NCBI RefSeq assembly: GCF_014633365.1
Contig: NC_068345.1
Span: 12,842,058-12,906,057 of the forward strand
DNA: 64,000 bases
Reading direction: 5' to 3'
Origin: Diospyros lotus
Lineage: Eukaryota > Streptophyta > Magnoliopsida > Ericales > Ebenaceae
A program made the position numbers and the translations under genes. The notes beneath the pieces were generated by a model that saw only the letters and a list, made by a program, of their open reading frames with translations, did no database searches and was not told the origin of the DNA. Positions 49,823 through 62,330 of the stretch are shown in pieces. Each line of letters starts with the position of its first letter. Within the stretch, counting starts at the first letter, position 1.

Positions 49823-50039
49823 TCGAGTCCCACTTACCGAGCTCATAGTCGTAGCTCACCCGCATCTAGCGCTCGTCCCTCAAAATAACCATAATACTCT
49901 AGACCAAGTCATAGTTGTAGCTCACCCACGTCAAGCACTCATCCTTCAAATTAACCATCAAACTATGGATCGAGTCCCATTTATCGAGCTCATAGCCGAA
50001 GCTCGCCCGAGTCAAACGCTAGTCCACCAAACTTTGGAT
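49823..50039. repeat. Degenerate tandem repeat, about 70 bp x 3
   Basis: Three diverged units with TCGAGTCCCA, CGAGCTCATAGYCGWAGCTC and GTCAARCRCT words. Confidence 0.75.
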
Positions 50040-50556
50040 ATCCTTTCCCCCCTTGCAGCCTCGTCACAGGACAAAATAATTGGTGCACAAATATAATTAT
50101 CATGCAACATTTACGCAAATACAATTATACACACATGCCTACATAACCACGCTCTTAATCATTACTAACACATGCTCACACACAATTGAATTAATTATTT
50201 ATTTCATCAAATCTACATAAACAATTTCAATGCATTTCCATAACACCATGCAACATCTTAAGTCTTGCCTAACTAACATTAAATTAACAAATGAACTAAA
50301 CTTTAATTATTAATGACAACTGGTTATGAAAGTTGAACAGGAAGAATAATTTTTATATAAATGAATAATTTTTTGTGACTTAATTAATAGTTTAAGTGTC
50401 TATTCATATTACTCATAAATAATATTTATTTTTGATTGATTGACGGATTAATTAAATATTTAATATTCACATAATAATGTATTGAAAAATCTATGATTAA
50501 CATTGAAAAACTCGTGTTTTTAAAATCTATTATTAATTTTACAATAATTAGTACAT

Positions 50557-50785
50557 ATTATTTCAAAACAATTGAAAGATTTAAATTATTAATGTAAATT
50601 ATAAAATATAAATTATTAATGCAATAAGTACTAAATGCAAATCATTGATGCAAGTTTTTGGGGAAAAATTTATTATTACTCATTATTTCAAAACAATTGA
50701 AAGATTTAAATTATTAATATAAATTATAAAATACAAATTATTAATACAATAAGTATTAATTACAAATCATTAATGCAAGTTTTGG
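50557..50785. repeat. 125-bp-period direct repeat
   Basis: ATTATTTCAAAACAATTGAA and the next 85 bases occur at 50557 and again at 50682 with few changes, in AT-rich DNA. Confidence 0.85.
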
Positions 50786-51382
50786 AAAAAATTTCTTTTT
50801 TCAAGATTATCCTACTTTTATATATATAAAGATAGATAAAAAATTATTTTAAAAATTTTGATGAATTTGTTCCCTTTTCCTAACAGCATGGAAGGCCCAT
50901 GCCACAATGGGGGGCAAATAGAAAAAAATGTCCCCCCATGAGCAGAGCAGTAAACCCACCTCCAAAATTAATAAATAATGCCAACTTACGCCAGATAATA
51001 TATTTATCTTATTCTAATCCCTTTCAAAAAATGCACCAATCCAACCGGGAAATGACCCTCTCCGGCGTACCTTTTCACAGCAGAAGATGCCACACTAAAA
51101 ATAAACTATTGCATTTGTATATAGATATATGTATGTCTCTCTGTCTTCCGATAGGAATGCCGAGCGACGGAGGGGATATGCCTGATGGGACTACGTGAAA
51201 TGTTGAACTGATAACATTTACTCAATATTACCATGGAAGCACGGAAGGTGATGGGTTGTAAAATGTAAAACTAGAATATCGTGCTTCTTCTCCATCCGTT
51301 CAGATTCAGACCCTTATAATTAATTGCACTTTCGATAGATGATTTCTCCTCTTCCTGACTTTTAATCTTTCCCCCCACGCTT

Positions 51383-51391
51383 CTATTTAAC
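51383..51391 (+). promoter_or_regulatory. TATA-like element of the intact AIG1 gene
   Basis: CTATTTAAC about 85 bp before the ATG; a pyrimidine-rich stretch (CTACTCTTTCTTTCC) follows, as often near plant transcription starts. Confidence 0.35.
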
Positions 51392-51472
51392 TACTCTTTC
51401 TTTCCTTGCTCTCTGGCTGTTATCCAACACCTTACAGCCAACTGATACGTAGTTTGATTACACAGAGACAGA

Positions 51473-52951
51473 ATGGTTGGATGCGCTCTGACTGATGATG
51501 ATAGGGCGGAAGTTGGCTTTCCTTCAAACGGGTCCGAAACTGTTGCTGTTTCAATCGGTCATGGCTCGCAGTCTGATGCGCCTTCTAATAAATCTCGAAC
51601 TGTGGTTTTGGTTGGACGTACCGGAAACGGGAAAAGTGCAACTGGCAATAGCATTCTTGGAAGAGTGGCATTTACGCCCAGGGCTTGTTCCTTTTCTGCT
51701 GGTATTAGTTGCACTTGCGAGATGCAGACAAGAAAGCTGAGTGGCGGCCAGATGCTTAATGTCATCGATTCTCCTGGTACCTATTACGTTGTCTAATTAT
51801 ATCAAGTGAATGCGTGCCCCCAAAATATATAATGTTGCAATTGCAATTGTTTTTCTTAATCTAGCTGAATCCAAGGCCTTTAAACCTTGACAAAAATGAC
51901 AGGTTTGTTTGATGTCTCATCCTGTGGTTCTGAATTTATTGGAGAAGTAATAGGCCAAGTCATCAATATGGCCAAGGATGGCATCGATGCCGTGCTTGTA
52001 GTCTTCTCAGTGAGGACTCGCTTTACCAAGGAAGAGGAGTCCGTTCTACGTGGTTTGCAGATTTTATGTGGGGAAAAAATTAGTGACTATGTTATTGTTG
52101 TGTTTACGGGAGGGGATTCGCTTGAAGAAGAGGGAGTCACCCTGGACGAATACTTAGGCCGTGAGTGCCCGGACCCTCTAAAGGTATATATTGTCTCACT
52201 GCTCTTTGCTCCAAACTAAATCAGAAAATTGTGGATTATACAGATGTTTATATATTCATGTTTAAATTAAAACGCCATGCCCTGCCCCATTTGTTGTTTA
52301 TAAAGTTGTAATGTGGACTTGAACTATGGACGAACTTTCTAGCAGAATTATTGGGTGTGATACTGGTGTAGGAAATCCTGGGTCAATGTGGAAACCGAAA
52401 GGTTCTGTTTGACAATAAGACTAAGGATGAAGCGAAGAAATCTCGACAACTGGAACAACTTCTAAAACTTTTAGATGGCGTTATAGAGCTGAATCGTGGG
52501 CAGCCTTATAAAGGAAAACTAAATCTTGATAAGCTGAAGGTAACGATTGTACTGAATTTTTGTTTTGTTCTGTAAACAAGTGAAGCATGATCGTCGTTAG
52601 CTGTATCTTTGATTTTGATAGGAAGGGGGACTGAAACTCCGTGGGCAGACAGAAAAGGCTAATTCCATGAAAAGATGCATGATAGAGAGATCCGATTTTA
52701 AGGAGCATGTTCGAAGGTCAAGTGAAGAACAAGCCAAGAGGATGACCGAAATGGGTTGTGTGGATAACTATTCTTCCTGTCGTCGGTTACTAGAACAGCA
52801 ATTGACAGACCTGAAAGCAACAAGGCTTAAGGCAGAAGAGGAAGCTGAAGCAAAACTGAGGGTGTTGAATGAACTTCGCAGCATTAGAAGGCAGAGGGAG
52901 ATAATAGCTGCATTAAAAGATCAGAGTTGGATGTGGTGTGGCATTATGTAG
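51473..52951 (+). CDS. AIG1/IAN (GIMAP-type) GTPase, intact, 360 aa
   Basis: Exons 51473-51776, 51903-52183, 52372-52539 and 52622-52951; all introns GT-AG and the joined frame is exactly 361 codons. The product is an AIG1 septin/TRAFAC-type GTPase. P-loop GRTGNGKS (residues 48-55) followed by the family hallmark SATGNSILG, DSPG (99-102, across the first splice), the conserved hydrophobic box around VLVVFSVRTRFTKEEE (132-147), FTGGD (169-173) and QCGNRKVLFDN (near 200-210). A lysine/glutamate-rich coiled coil spans about 280-345. It ends WMWCGIM, a CaaX-like motif suggesting membrane attachment by prenylation. By family it binds GTP and acts in stress or defence responses; the exact role is inferred. 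It is the only unbroken member of the cluster, flanked by transposons on both sides. Confidence 0.93.
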
Positions 52952-53631
52952 TTGAGGATGCAATTTCTGGGTCGATTTAAATTTGCTATTTTTGTTCTGT
53001 ATCTGTACGCTAATTTGCTTTTGTGGGTTTCGTTTGATTTCTTTCACCTGTTTTTAGTTTACTCACCAATGTGGACTCAAAAAGCAATGTTAAGTTGGTA
53101 TGAAATTGTATTGACTAGGGTTGTTGAAGGCTTTAAGCAGTTAATTGTCCCTCTTCCCTTTCCTTCTCTCTTTTAACAGTGAAGCTAGTAGCTGCACTAT
53201 CAATGTCACGTTTTTCTTTTTTTTTGGTTACGCACCATCACGAGTGCCCCCTACACAACATTCTTAACATTGTCCTATCAATGTCATATGTTAAACACAA
53301 TATTTAACATATAATATAACTAAATAGATAGATATATAGATATAAATATAGAAACTTTCAATTTTTCTAAGCATTCACTAGTTTTACCGTAGTTATATCA
53401 ACTAACATTCTTAACAATGTTGTTGGCAACATATACTTCTCCTCTTCCTTGTTGGCGACATAGTTTTTATCATTGAAGCAACATTTATTTGAGTTATATT
53501 CTTCCTTTTCTCTTTCTCTTTTTCTTTTTCACTAGGTGGAATCTATTACTAAGAAATCACTTTCAACATATTCTTCTTTGTTGTGTTCAATCTAAAATGA
53601 ATCTAGATTTGAGACAATCTTGGAAGAAGAA
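52952..53631. other. 3' flank of the intact AIG1 gene
   Basis: Matches 6575-7610 in blocks, with a short extra insert near 53210-53280 absent from the other copy. It ends at the copia insertion (AAGAA, 53627-53631). Confidence 0.75.
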
Positions 53632-54358
53632 TGTTACAAATAAAACAGAGATAGCAAACCCCCTTTCAAGCCAAAATCACACACTGCTGAATAAACATCG
53701 ATGGCCGAGAGTATAAAACAAATAACTCAAACACAACAGATGTCAAAAACAAAAAACGTAGCAAGATGCATGAGGTTTATGGTGGTTCACCCCAAATAGG
53801 GGCTACGTCCACTCGAGCTCTGGTGAGAAGAGCTCACTGCACTATATGAATAAATTCGATTACACCCATACAAACAAGATCAAAATTGGACAACCCTAGT
53901 TCTCTAAAACGCTCAAAAACTACTTAATACAGGTTAAGAGCTTACCTGAAACGAACTAGAGAACACAGAAGAATGAAAGGAATACGAAGATTATACAAAT
54001 CATTTACAGAGAGAGAGAAAATAAAACCCTAACAAAATGAGCTACTCTTGGCCACCCCTTATTTTTTCTTCAACTTCCGATCCCTTCACCAATCTTGAGG
54101 CTACACGATAAATAAGGCAACTGGACGACTGCGATGGCAAAGGATAAAGGCAACAGCAACGGCTCGAATGTCATCGTGCAACAAAATCTGTAGCAAGCTA
54201 AGAGACAAAATTAAAGGGCTTGGGCTTGGGCTTGGGCCAAAAAGAGGCTGCCAAAGTGGCCATCTAGTGGGCGCTCAAAGGGAAGCCCACAGTTGCAAAG
54301 TGACGACCCCCCTCCCCCCCATCTTTTTGGCATCATTTGATGCTTCATTAAAACAACA
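53632..54358 (-). repeat. copia 3' LTR (727 bp), minus strand
   Basis: Plus reading TGTTACAAAT...AAAACAACA. A purine-rich tract (minus AAGGTGGAGTT) borders it at 54359-54370. The LTR body differs from the 640-bp LTR at 5140, so the two copias belong to different subfamilies. Confidence 0.85.
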
Positions 54359-54464
54359 AACTCCACCTTGAAGTATCAAATGTTTAGGAAACCAGATATG
54401 TCATATGAGTGCATCATGCTACAATTCTCACCCACACTACTCAAGATGGTTGAGGAATCAGCCA

Positions 54465-55796
54465 TCATCGATATATATGCAGCAAGTTGGTTGCAGTCAA
54501 TACCTTGGTGCCCATGTCTGCAAGATTGTTTGCTGTAAAAACTTTCTGGATACCCACAGTTCCATTGGCTATCATTTCCCTTACATAATGATATTTCACA
54601 TCCACATGTTTGGTTCGATCATGATACACTGGATTTTTGGACAAATGGATGGCACTTTGCCTATCCGAGAAAACCACCACTTTGCTCTGAAACAAGTGAA
54701 TTTCGTTGAGAATACCTTGAAGCCATATGGCTTCTTTGAAGGCATCAGTTATAGACACATACTCTGCCTCAGTAGAGGACAGGGCAACAAGTGGTTGCAG
54801 TTGAAACTTCCAGCTGATACAATTTCCACCCAAGGTAAAATAAAAGGCAGTGGTGGATTTTCTAGAATCTCGATCCCCTACAAAATCAGAGTCAACATAC
54901 CCAACAAGATCAAGTGTATCAAACATTTTCTTAAAATTTGAACCAATACCTACAAAACCATTTATGTACCTAAGCAAATGTTTTAAAGCATCCCAATGAA
55001 GTTTCTCAGGGTTTGACATGAATCGACTGAGTAAGGAAATTGAATATGTAAGGTCGGGCCTGGTACTTGTCATTAAGTACATAATTGTTCCAATTACATT
55101 TGCATAAGGGACATTTTCCATTTCTGCAATTTCAAAATTGGATGTGGGACACTGAGATTTAGATAAAATAAAATGTCCAGCTAAGGGAACTGTAACAGTT
55201 TTACAATTTTGCATTCCAAATTTGTGAACAGCTTTTACCAAATAATCATGCTGATGTATTTTGAGGCTATTGTTGCTTCTATTCCTCTCAATTTTCATCA
55301 TAATATTTTCTTAGCATGGCCTAAGTCTTTTATATCAAATGTTGTGTTTACCATTGATTTTAACTCCTTAATCTTTGAGTTAGACTTGCTAATTAGCAGG
55401 ATATCATCTAGATACAATAGTAGATAAATAGGAATATCAGAGAGCGTAAAGTAAAAGCAATTGTCATATTGATTTCTAACAAAACCAGCCCCTAGAACAA
55501 AATTGTCAAATTTTTTATACCATTGTCTTGGGGCTTATTTTAAGCCATACAAGGATTTTTTCAACAAATAGACATAATTAGATTTATCTAAAACAACATA
55601 ACTAGTAGGCTGAACCATGTAAATGTGTTCATCAAGGTCACCATACAAAAATGTTGTTTTAACATCTAACTGTTTAAGTTCTAAATCAAATTAAACTACA
55701 ACTGCAAGCATCATGTGGATTGTCTTAAATTCAACCACAGGAGAAAAAATTTATGTATAGTCTATTCCCCCTTTGAGTGAACCCCTTAACTACTAG
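54465..55796 (-). pseudogene. copia RT (C-terminal half) and RNase H
   Basis: Minus-strand frame 55301-54465 is open for 278 codons: ERNRSNNSLKIHQHDYLVKA, TSTRPDLTYSISLLSRFMS, YVDSDFVGDRDSRKST, LSSTEAEYVSITDAFKEAI, then the SDRQSAIHLSKNPVYHDRTK ending of RNase H. Upstream (55302-55796) the RT fingers and palm are broken by a stop and frameshift; the catalytic box reads YLDD instead of YVDD. The RT N-terminus lies on the far side of the CACTA element. Confidence 0.88.
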
Positions 55797-56280
55797 CACT
55801 ACAAGAAAGATCAGTTTTAGTGACGAAAAAATTCGTCACTAAAAACATAAAATCTGTCATTAAAATTTTCTGTGATGGGTTTAGTAACAGGGTAATAAAC
55901 CGTCACAAAATAGGGCGTTACAGAATTTTAGTGATGGGGTGAGGGTAACCCATCATAGATTTGTGATGGGAAAGCAATTCCGTCATAGATCTGTGATGGG
56001 TACAATACGCCCGTCACAGATCTATGATGGGGTAGTCCTATTCGTCACAAATCTATGACGGGGTACTGCCCTTCGCAGATCTGTGACGGGAATTGTTCCC
56101 GTCACATATCTGCGACAGGTGTATCACCTGTCACAGATCTGTGATAGCCAATCTGCGACGGAACACCCCGTCACAAATATTCTTAAATAAAAAAAGTAAA
56201 TAATATTAATTTTATTTAAAAATAATAAAATTAATGCGACCAATCTGCGATGGGCTCACCCGTCGCAAATATTTTTAAAT
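55797..56280. repeat. CACTA left subterminal repeats
   Basis: Roughly a dozen inverted pairs of ATCTGTGAYGGG and CCCGTCACAGAT. Confidence 0.88.
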
Positions 56281-56605
56281 AAAAAAATTAATTTTGAAAT
56301 AAAAATTATTAAAATAAATTATGTTTTCAATTTTTAAATTTATAAAATTAAAATTTATATTAGAATATTTTAAAAAATTAATATTTATTAAAATTAATAT
56401 TTTCTTTTATAAGAATAAAAAAATTTAAAATAACAAGAATTTTTTTAAAAAATTTAAATAAAATATTAAAAATAACATTAAAAAATATTAATATTACCCA
56501 CATTTACGTTAAAAATAAAACAAATTTAACATTAAAAAGAAAATTAATATTAATATTAATATTACCAACGTTTACATCATCAATGTTTACAACATTCAAC
56601 TATAA

Positions 56606-58434
56606 TCAATCGTCATTATTATTATCATTTTCATCTTCCTCATTGTCACCCTCGTCTTGATCAGCTACCAGGTCAAATCCACCTAGAACAGTTGACGGTC
56701 CAGCATTTGCAGTAGATTGTTTTGTTAATCTACTTATTACTATATTTATTTCTGACTGCCATGCATCACTTGTTCTTGCCATTGTCGTCGTAATTGTCGA
56801 TTCTCAGCCCGAGATTCAAGCAACTCATCGTTTCATTGGGTGACTCTAAGTCTCATTTGTTCAAACTCTTGTGACATATTTGAAGATGATTGGCTAGAAC
56901 GATTGGCGATAGATAGATATAACAAATTAGCTTTGGAGTCCAGCCTCTATATTCGACCATTTTTATTCTGACCACTAACAGCTTGATAGAAGAGGTTGTG
57001 TTCATTAACTGTAGGCGATGAGGACTCTCCGGTACTTACGGATGATGAAGATGCCTCCGCACTCAATCTGTCATATTTTTCATATAAAATTAAAACATTC
57101 ATGTAAATTAATTAAGAAATTATTTTAAAATAAAAATTTTAATTTAATTTATAAAATACACTTACAGCGACGGCCTTAGATCTGTCATTGACCCACACTT
57201 CTTGTCCTTGATTATCTTTACCCGTGTGGGTTCTCTTGAAGAATTCAAACTCATTGGGCTTGCGATTCAATTCAGTTCCCTATATAAGAAATTAATAAAT
57301 AATATAGTAAAATTGATCAAACTAAACTTATAATTTAAATAAATTAAAAAAATATAACTTAACATAAGTAATTACTAACCTTCTTCGAGTCAAAGAGAAT
57401 GGAATGGACCCGCCAGTGTGGAGCGACCCATCGGTCTTGGAAGCACGATTTTTTTTTTTTATTTTGTGTGGCAATTTTTTTGTTGCTTTCTTCTGCCCAC
57501 TTTGCATCAAGTGCCTTACGTACGTCGGGATCCATCCACATTGCTTGGTATTCCCTGCTTCTAATTCGATGCATATGGCTCCTAAAACTTCGTCTACCAG
57601 ACTTATTCCATGTGAGCCATATGCGATCATTCTCCTCGGGTTGCCAAAAATACGTCTTCTACATTAAGTTAAGAAACATATATATATATATATAAGAATT
57701 TAAATACAAACTTATATTAATAAAGAATTATAAATTGACTTACGTTAAATTCTTCAAGCCACATCCTCCGTATTATTTCTGACACTTCATCCCAATGAAT
57801 CCACAGTTCAGTGTATTGTGCTCTCCAAATCTTTCCCAGTTTGCTTGGTGGGCCACTCTCAGGGATAAAATTGTCAAACACAAAAGATATATATATATAT
57901 ATTAATTGAATGTATAATATAATTGCAAGTAATAAATTCAAAATAATAAATACGATACTCACTGATTACTCTATTCATCGCAAGATAAGCGTTTTCGACC
58001 ATCTCCTCGGCTAGTGCCAACCGGGTCAGTTGGAATGGGCTCAGAGTGTTGTGCAGAAGCAAATGATGAATTGAGTCCTTGTGGTGTCGACATGAATGTG
58101 TATGGGGAAGGTCTGTCTGGCATATGAGAAGTTCCCCTAACATATTGGCCAATCGGTGGTACAACATCTGATGGATAGGAAGTAGGTGGAATACCATAAT
58201 AACCCCATGACATCGTGGTTCTAGGATATGGAAACTGATGAGACATGGGAGCAAAAGGTTGTGAGGGTGGTTGTGGGGTGGTGACTGGAGATTGAATTGT
58301 GTGAAATGGACAATAGGTGTGGAGTCGGGAGAAGAATATTATGAACTAGAATTGGCATCTGGCAAAGGTGTGGTCCTATAAGATGTTCTACTTCTACCTC
58401 TTCCCCTACCCGAAGGTGTTGAATGTTTTGACAT
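56606..58434 (-). pseudogene. CACTA second gene (Transposase_24-type accessory protein)
   Basis: Minus-strand, start at ATG 58434 with MSKHSTPSGRGRGRSRTSYR, a basic and then proline-rich N-terminus (stop or splice near 58345), PYTFMSTPQGLNSSFASAQ, KIWRAQYTELWIHWDEVSEI, the MWMDPDVRKALDAKWAEE stretch near 57520, the family hallmark NRASKTDGSLHTGGSIPF at about 57400-57450, then exons near 57180-57280 and 56730-57000, ending in an acidic tail (DEGDNEEDENDNNNDD) with stop at 56606-56608. Introns and several breaks are likely, so the exact exons are not certain. Confidence 0.72.
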
Positions 58435-58469
58435 CTATTTTGACAATTATATATATATGAAAAACAAAA

Positions 58470-60327
58470 TTACATTAACATCAAGGTCATCATACTAAAA
58501 GTACAGGTACACAAATTATTATCTTTAGTTTTACCTTTTACATCCATGATTGTATTGAAAAGATTATCAAAAATATTCTTCTCGATGTGCATGACATCTA
58601 AGTTGTGTCGGATAAGATTATCTTTCCAATATGGCAAGTCCCAAAAAATACTTTTTTTTTTGTCCAATTGTGTTGCACACCATATCCGATCATAACACAA
58701 TCTTGTTGTTCTAAGATAGACGGGACATTACATACTTTACCAAATACGTTTTCTCCACTTAAACAAAGAGGTGGACAAGAATTATCAACTTTATTTTTTA
58801 GAAATTCAGTTGTATTCTTTCGAAAAGGGTGATCCATTGGCAAAAATTGTCGGTGACAATCAAAAAATGATGTTTTCCCACCGTACTTGAGATTAAAAGC
58901 TTTTGTGTTTTCCATACAATACGGGCATGCTAATCTAACTAATGTCATCCAACTAGATAACATTCCATATGCAGGAAAGTCATTGACGGTCCACAACAGA
59001 GCTGCTTTCATCATAAAATTTTGCTTTGTGGATATGCCATAAGTTAACACTCCTTCGTGCCAAAGCAATTTCAATTCATCAATTAAAGGCTGTAAAAATA
59101 CGTTTATCTTACTTTTGGGATTTGAAGGACCAGGAATAATAACCGTTAAAAACATAAACTCTCTTTTCAAACATAATCCAAGAGGCAAATTATATGGGTC
59201 ACAATTACTGGCTAACAAGAGTACGTGTGACCCGATTGACCATATGAAGTGAACCCATCTGCACACAAACCAAGCCTTACATTTCTAGGATCAGCAGAGA
59301 AGTCAGGATGTGTCCGATCAAAATATTTCCATGCTTCATCGTCAAACGGGTGAGACAATACCCCAAACTCTCTCCGATTTTCATAGTGCCATCTCATGTT
59401 CGAAGCAGTAATGGTTGAAGCATAGATTCTTTGCAATCTTGGTATGAGGGGTAAATACCACATTCTCTTAAAAGAAATTTCTTTAAATTTTCCTGTGCCT
59501 CTTCTTGCAGATTTAAAACGAGGATGATTTAAAACTTACAACTCGTCTCAAATTGATCATCCTTATAATATAACTTACAACTATTTGGACAATAATCGAT
59601 CTTCTGACAACCAAGTCTAAGCTTAGAAACCAACTTTTTAGTATATGATAAAAGTCATCGGGCACACGATTACCAATTGGCATTGTATGTTGCATAAACT
59701 GCATGATTTCATTATAATAGCCTTCAGACATGTAATCAGATTTAATACTCAACATCCTATAACTGCAGCAGAAAGTTCACTCTCTACATCACAACCCAAG
59801 TGTAATAGGGATGGTGTAGCAGATAACATCTCATAAAATGCTTTTGCATTTTCATTAGGTGATTCCTCAATATTGTATGACTGATGATCACTTTCGCTAA
59901 ACGCTCATTGCATTGTAGCAGGCCCATGTGAAGGTCTTGCCGCATCCATTACCATTTGCTCATATGGATTAAACTGATCTCTAAAATTATCTTCTCTATA
60001 ATATTCATTTATAATAACATTTGGAGGCATTATTGGCATTTCTTCCCCATGGTTCGTCCAGTAATAATACTCTTTCATGAACCCATGCTTACAAAGATCT
60101 ATTTTTACCTCATTAACTGGTTTAAACTTCAAACACTCACATTTTATACAAGTACATTTCAACACTCCTAGTCTTATGAAACTTTCTTGAGAAGATGCAA
60201 GTTGAATGAATTCATCGACACCAACATAAAATTCAAGAGTGATCCCACCCCTTCTTGGCATACACCTATTATCAATCCATCGACGATGCAACGGGGCTTC
60301 CATTTTCAATTCAAAATTGTATAACAA
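58470..60327 (-). pseudogene. CACTA tnp2-family transposase, truncated
   Basis: The N-terminal transposase-associated domain (60327-59905) has RRWIDNRCMPRRGGITLEFY, a C-x-K-C zinc-type pattern (LKCTCIKCECLKF) and HGFMKEYYYWTNHGEEMP. The TNP2 domain follows across stops and frameshifts: MWYLPLIPRLQRIYAST, HPFDDEAWKYFDRTHPDFS, LCADGFTSYGQSGHTYSCWP (frame change at about 59215), NLPLGLCLKREFMFLTV, AALLWTVNDFPAYGMLSSW, LACPYCMENTKAF, GGKTSFFDCHRQFLP. It ends after IFDNLFNTIMDVKGKTKDN; the usual C-terminal half (DUF4218 and DUF4216 regions) is missing, and the second gene begins some 40 bp later. An internal deletion is the simplest reading. Confidence 0.88.
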
Positions 60328-60329
60328 AC

Positions 60330-62330
60330 ACGCGCTAGTTCCTAATAGATAATTTATCCTGAAAATTAACCAAATTATATTTCATCATTCTAGACTATCA
60401 TAGGTAACTGATAAATATAAATAAAAAATAAATATAATAATAAATAATTTATTGAGATAGATTTTGTATCTTTTTAATAAATTGAGATAATTAATAATTA
60501 AGATAAATTTTAATGTCTTTACTTAACTCTACATGTTTGAATTGAAATTTTCTAAAATACTTATTTAAATTTGTATTTCCTTTAATACTTAAACAATTAT
60601 TAAAATTTTTATTTGTTACATTTTTTATTTTATTTTGATTGAGTAATTAAGAACATTATGGTTAAAATAGTGTATCTAATATATTTTCTAAGTTAGTTAT
60701 AAATGTCTCACATTGAAATTTTAAATAAAAATATTAAAATCCATTAGTGTACTTATTTTATTTTATAACAATAAATTATATTTTTCATTAATAGTATTTT
60801 ATTTTTAATATTGTATTTCTTATATATTTGAATTTAAATATTTATCTAATTTATTTCTCATGTAATTTTTAATTTTTAGTGTTTTATTTTAAATAAAAAA
60901 CTTAAAATTTATACCTTTTTAATTTCTATTTTAATTTTTAAAATAATTATCTAATATATTTTGTACATTATTTTTAGATATTCTAATTTTACTTTTATTT
61001 ATTATTTTTAATGTTTTAAATAGAAATTTTTTAAAATTTAATGCCTATATTTAATCTTATGGCAACAAAATATATGTTTTCATAAATATTATATTTACTT
61101 TTAGTATTTTATTTTGTACGTATTTTATTTAAAATTATAGTATTTTAAATTAACAATCTATTTTAAATTAAAAACAAAAAAATAAACTTTATTAATACAA
61201 TTACATAACAAAATAACTAAAGAAATAATTTATAAACAATTAATAAAGTTCACATTTTAATTTCTAAACATTACAAATAATATAAACAATTAAAATAAAA
61301 CTAAACTAATTAAAATAAAATAATCATTAAACTCAACTAACATACTAAACACAAAAATAAATTAACTATTAAACCAAACTAACGCAATTTAAACTTTTAT
61401 TTCCTTTACTACTTAAACAATTATTAAAATTTTATTTGTTACATTTTTTATTTTATTTTGATTGAGTTATTAAGAATATTATGGTTAAATTTATTGTTAT
61501 AAAAACTAATACATTTTTCACAGTAAAATTTTATTTTGTATTTTTAGTGTTTAATTTTAAATAAAAATATTAAAATTCGTTAGTGTGCTTATTTCATTTT
61601 ATAACAATAAATTATACTTTTTTATTGTATTTTATTTTTAATATTGCATTCCTTATATATTTTAATTTAAATATTTATCTAATTAATTTCTCATGTTGTT
61701 TTTAATTTTTAGTGTTTTATTTTAAATAAAAATCTTAAAATCTATACCTTTTTAATTTTAATTTTTAAAATAATTATCTAATTTATTTCATATGTTAGTT
61801 TTAAAAATTTTAATTAAAATTTTATTTTTTATATTTTAAATAGAATTTTTTTAATTTTTTAATGTGTATACTTAATCTTATGACAATAAAATATATGCTT
61901 TCTTAAATAGTATGTTTATTTTTAGTATTTATTTTTTTATGTATTTTATTTAAAATTATAGTATTTTTCATTAAAAATCTATCTTAAATTAAAAATAAAA
62001 AATAAACATTATTTATATGTGTATGCTTAGAGTTGCACGGGTTATCCCTAGAACAATTACATATCAAAATAACTAAAGAATTAATTTATAAACAATTAAT
62101 AAAGTTCACATTTTAATTTCTAAGCATTACAAATAATATAAACAATTAAACTAAAATTAAACTAATTAATATAAAATAATCATTAAACTCAACAACTAAC
62201 ATAAAATAAACTACTAAACTAACACAAAAATAAAATAACTATTAAACTAAACTAACACAAAATAACTACAACTAAACTAACATAAAATAATTAAAACTAA
62301 AACAAATTAAAAAACACAAAATAATTACCT
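60330..62330. other. AT-rich interior of CACTA element
   Basis: Very AT-rich, with a diverged internal direct repeat: about 60600-61270 resembles about 61430-62100 (for example GTTACATTTTTTATTTTATT near 60617 and 61437, TTTATAAACAATTAATAAAG near 61229 and 62089). No ORF. Confidence 0.65.

Larger units (their letters stand above)
49677..51380. other. Intergenic region upstream of the intact AIG1 gene
   Basis: Contains two short tandem repeats, listed separately, and AT-rich DNA. 50880-51300 is less AT-rich; no gene recognised. Confidence 0.5.

Noticed and set aside
54405..54941. 178-codon plus-strand frame
   Set aside because: It is the antisense shadow of the copia RNase H on the minus strand.
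57399..57695. Plus-strand frames of 87-98 codons
   Set aside because: Antisense shadows of the CACTA second gene, which has the recognisable NRASKTDGSLHTGGS motif on the minus strand.
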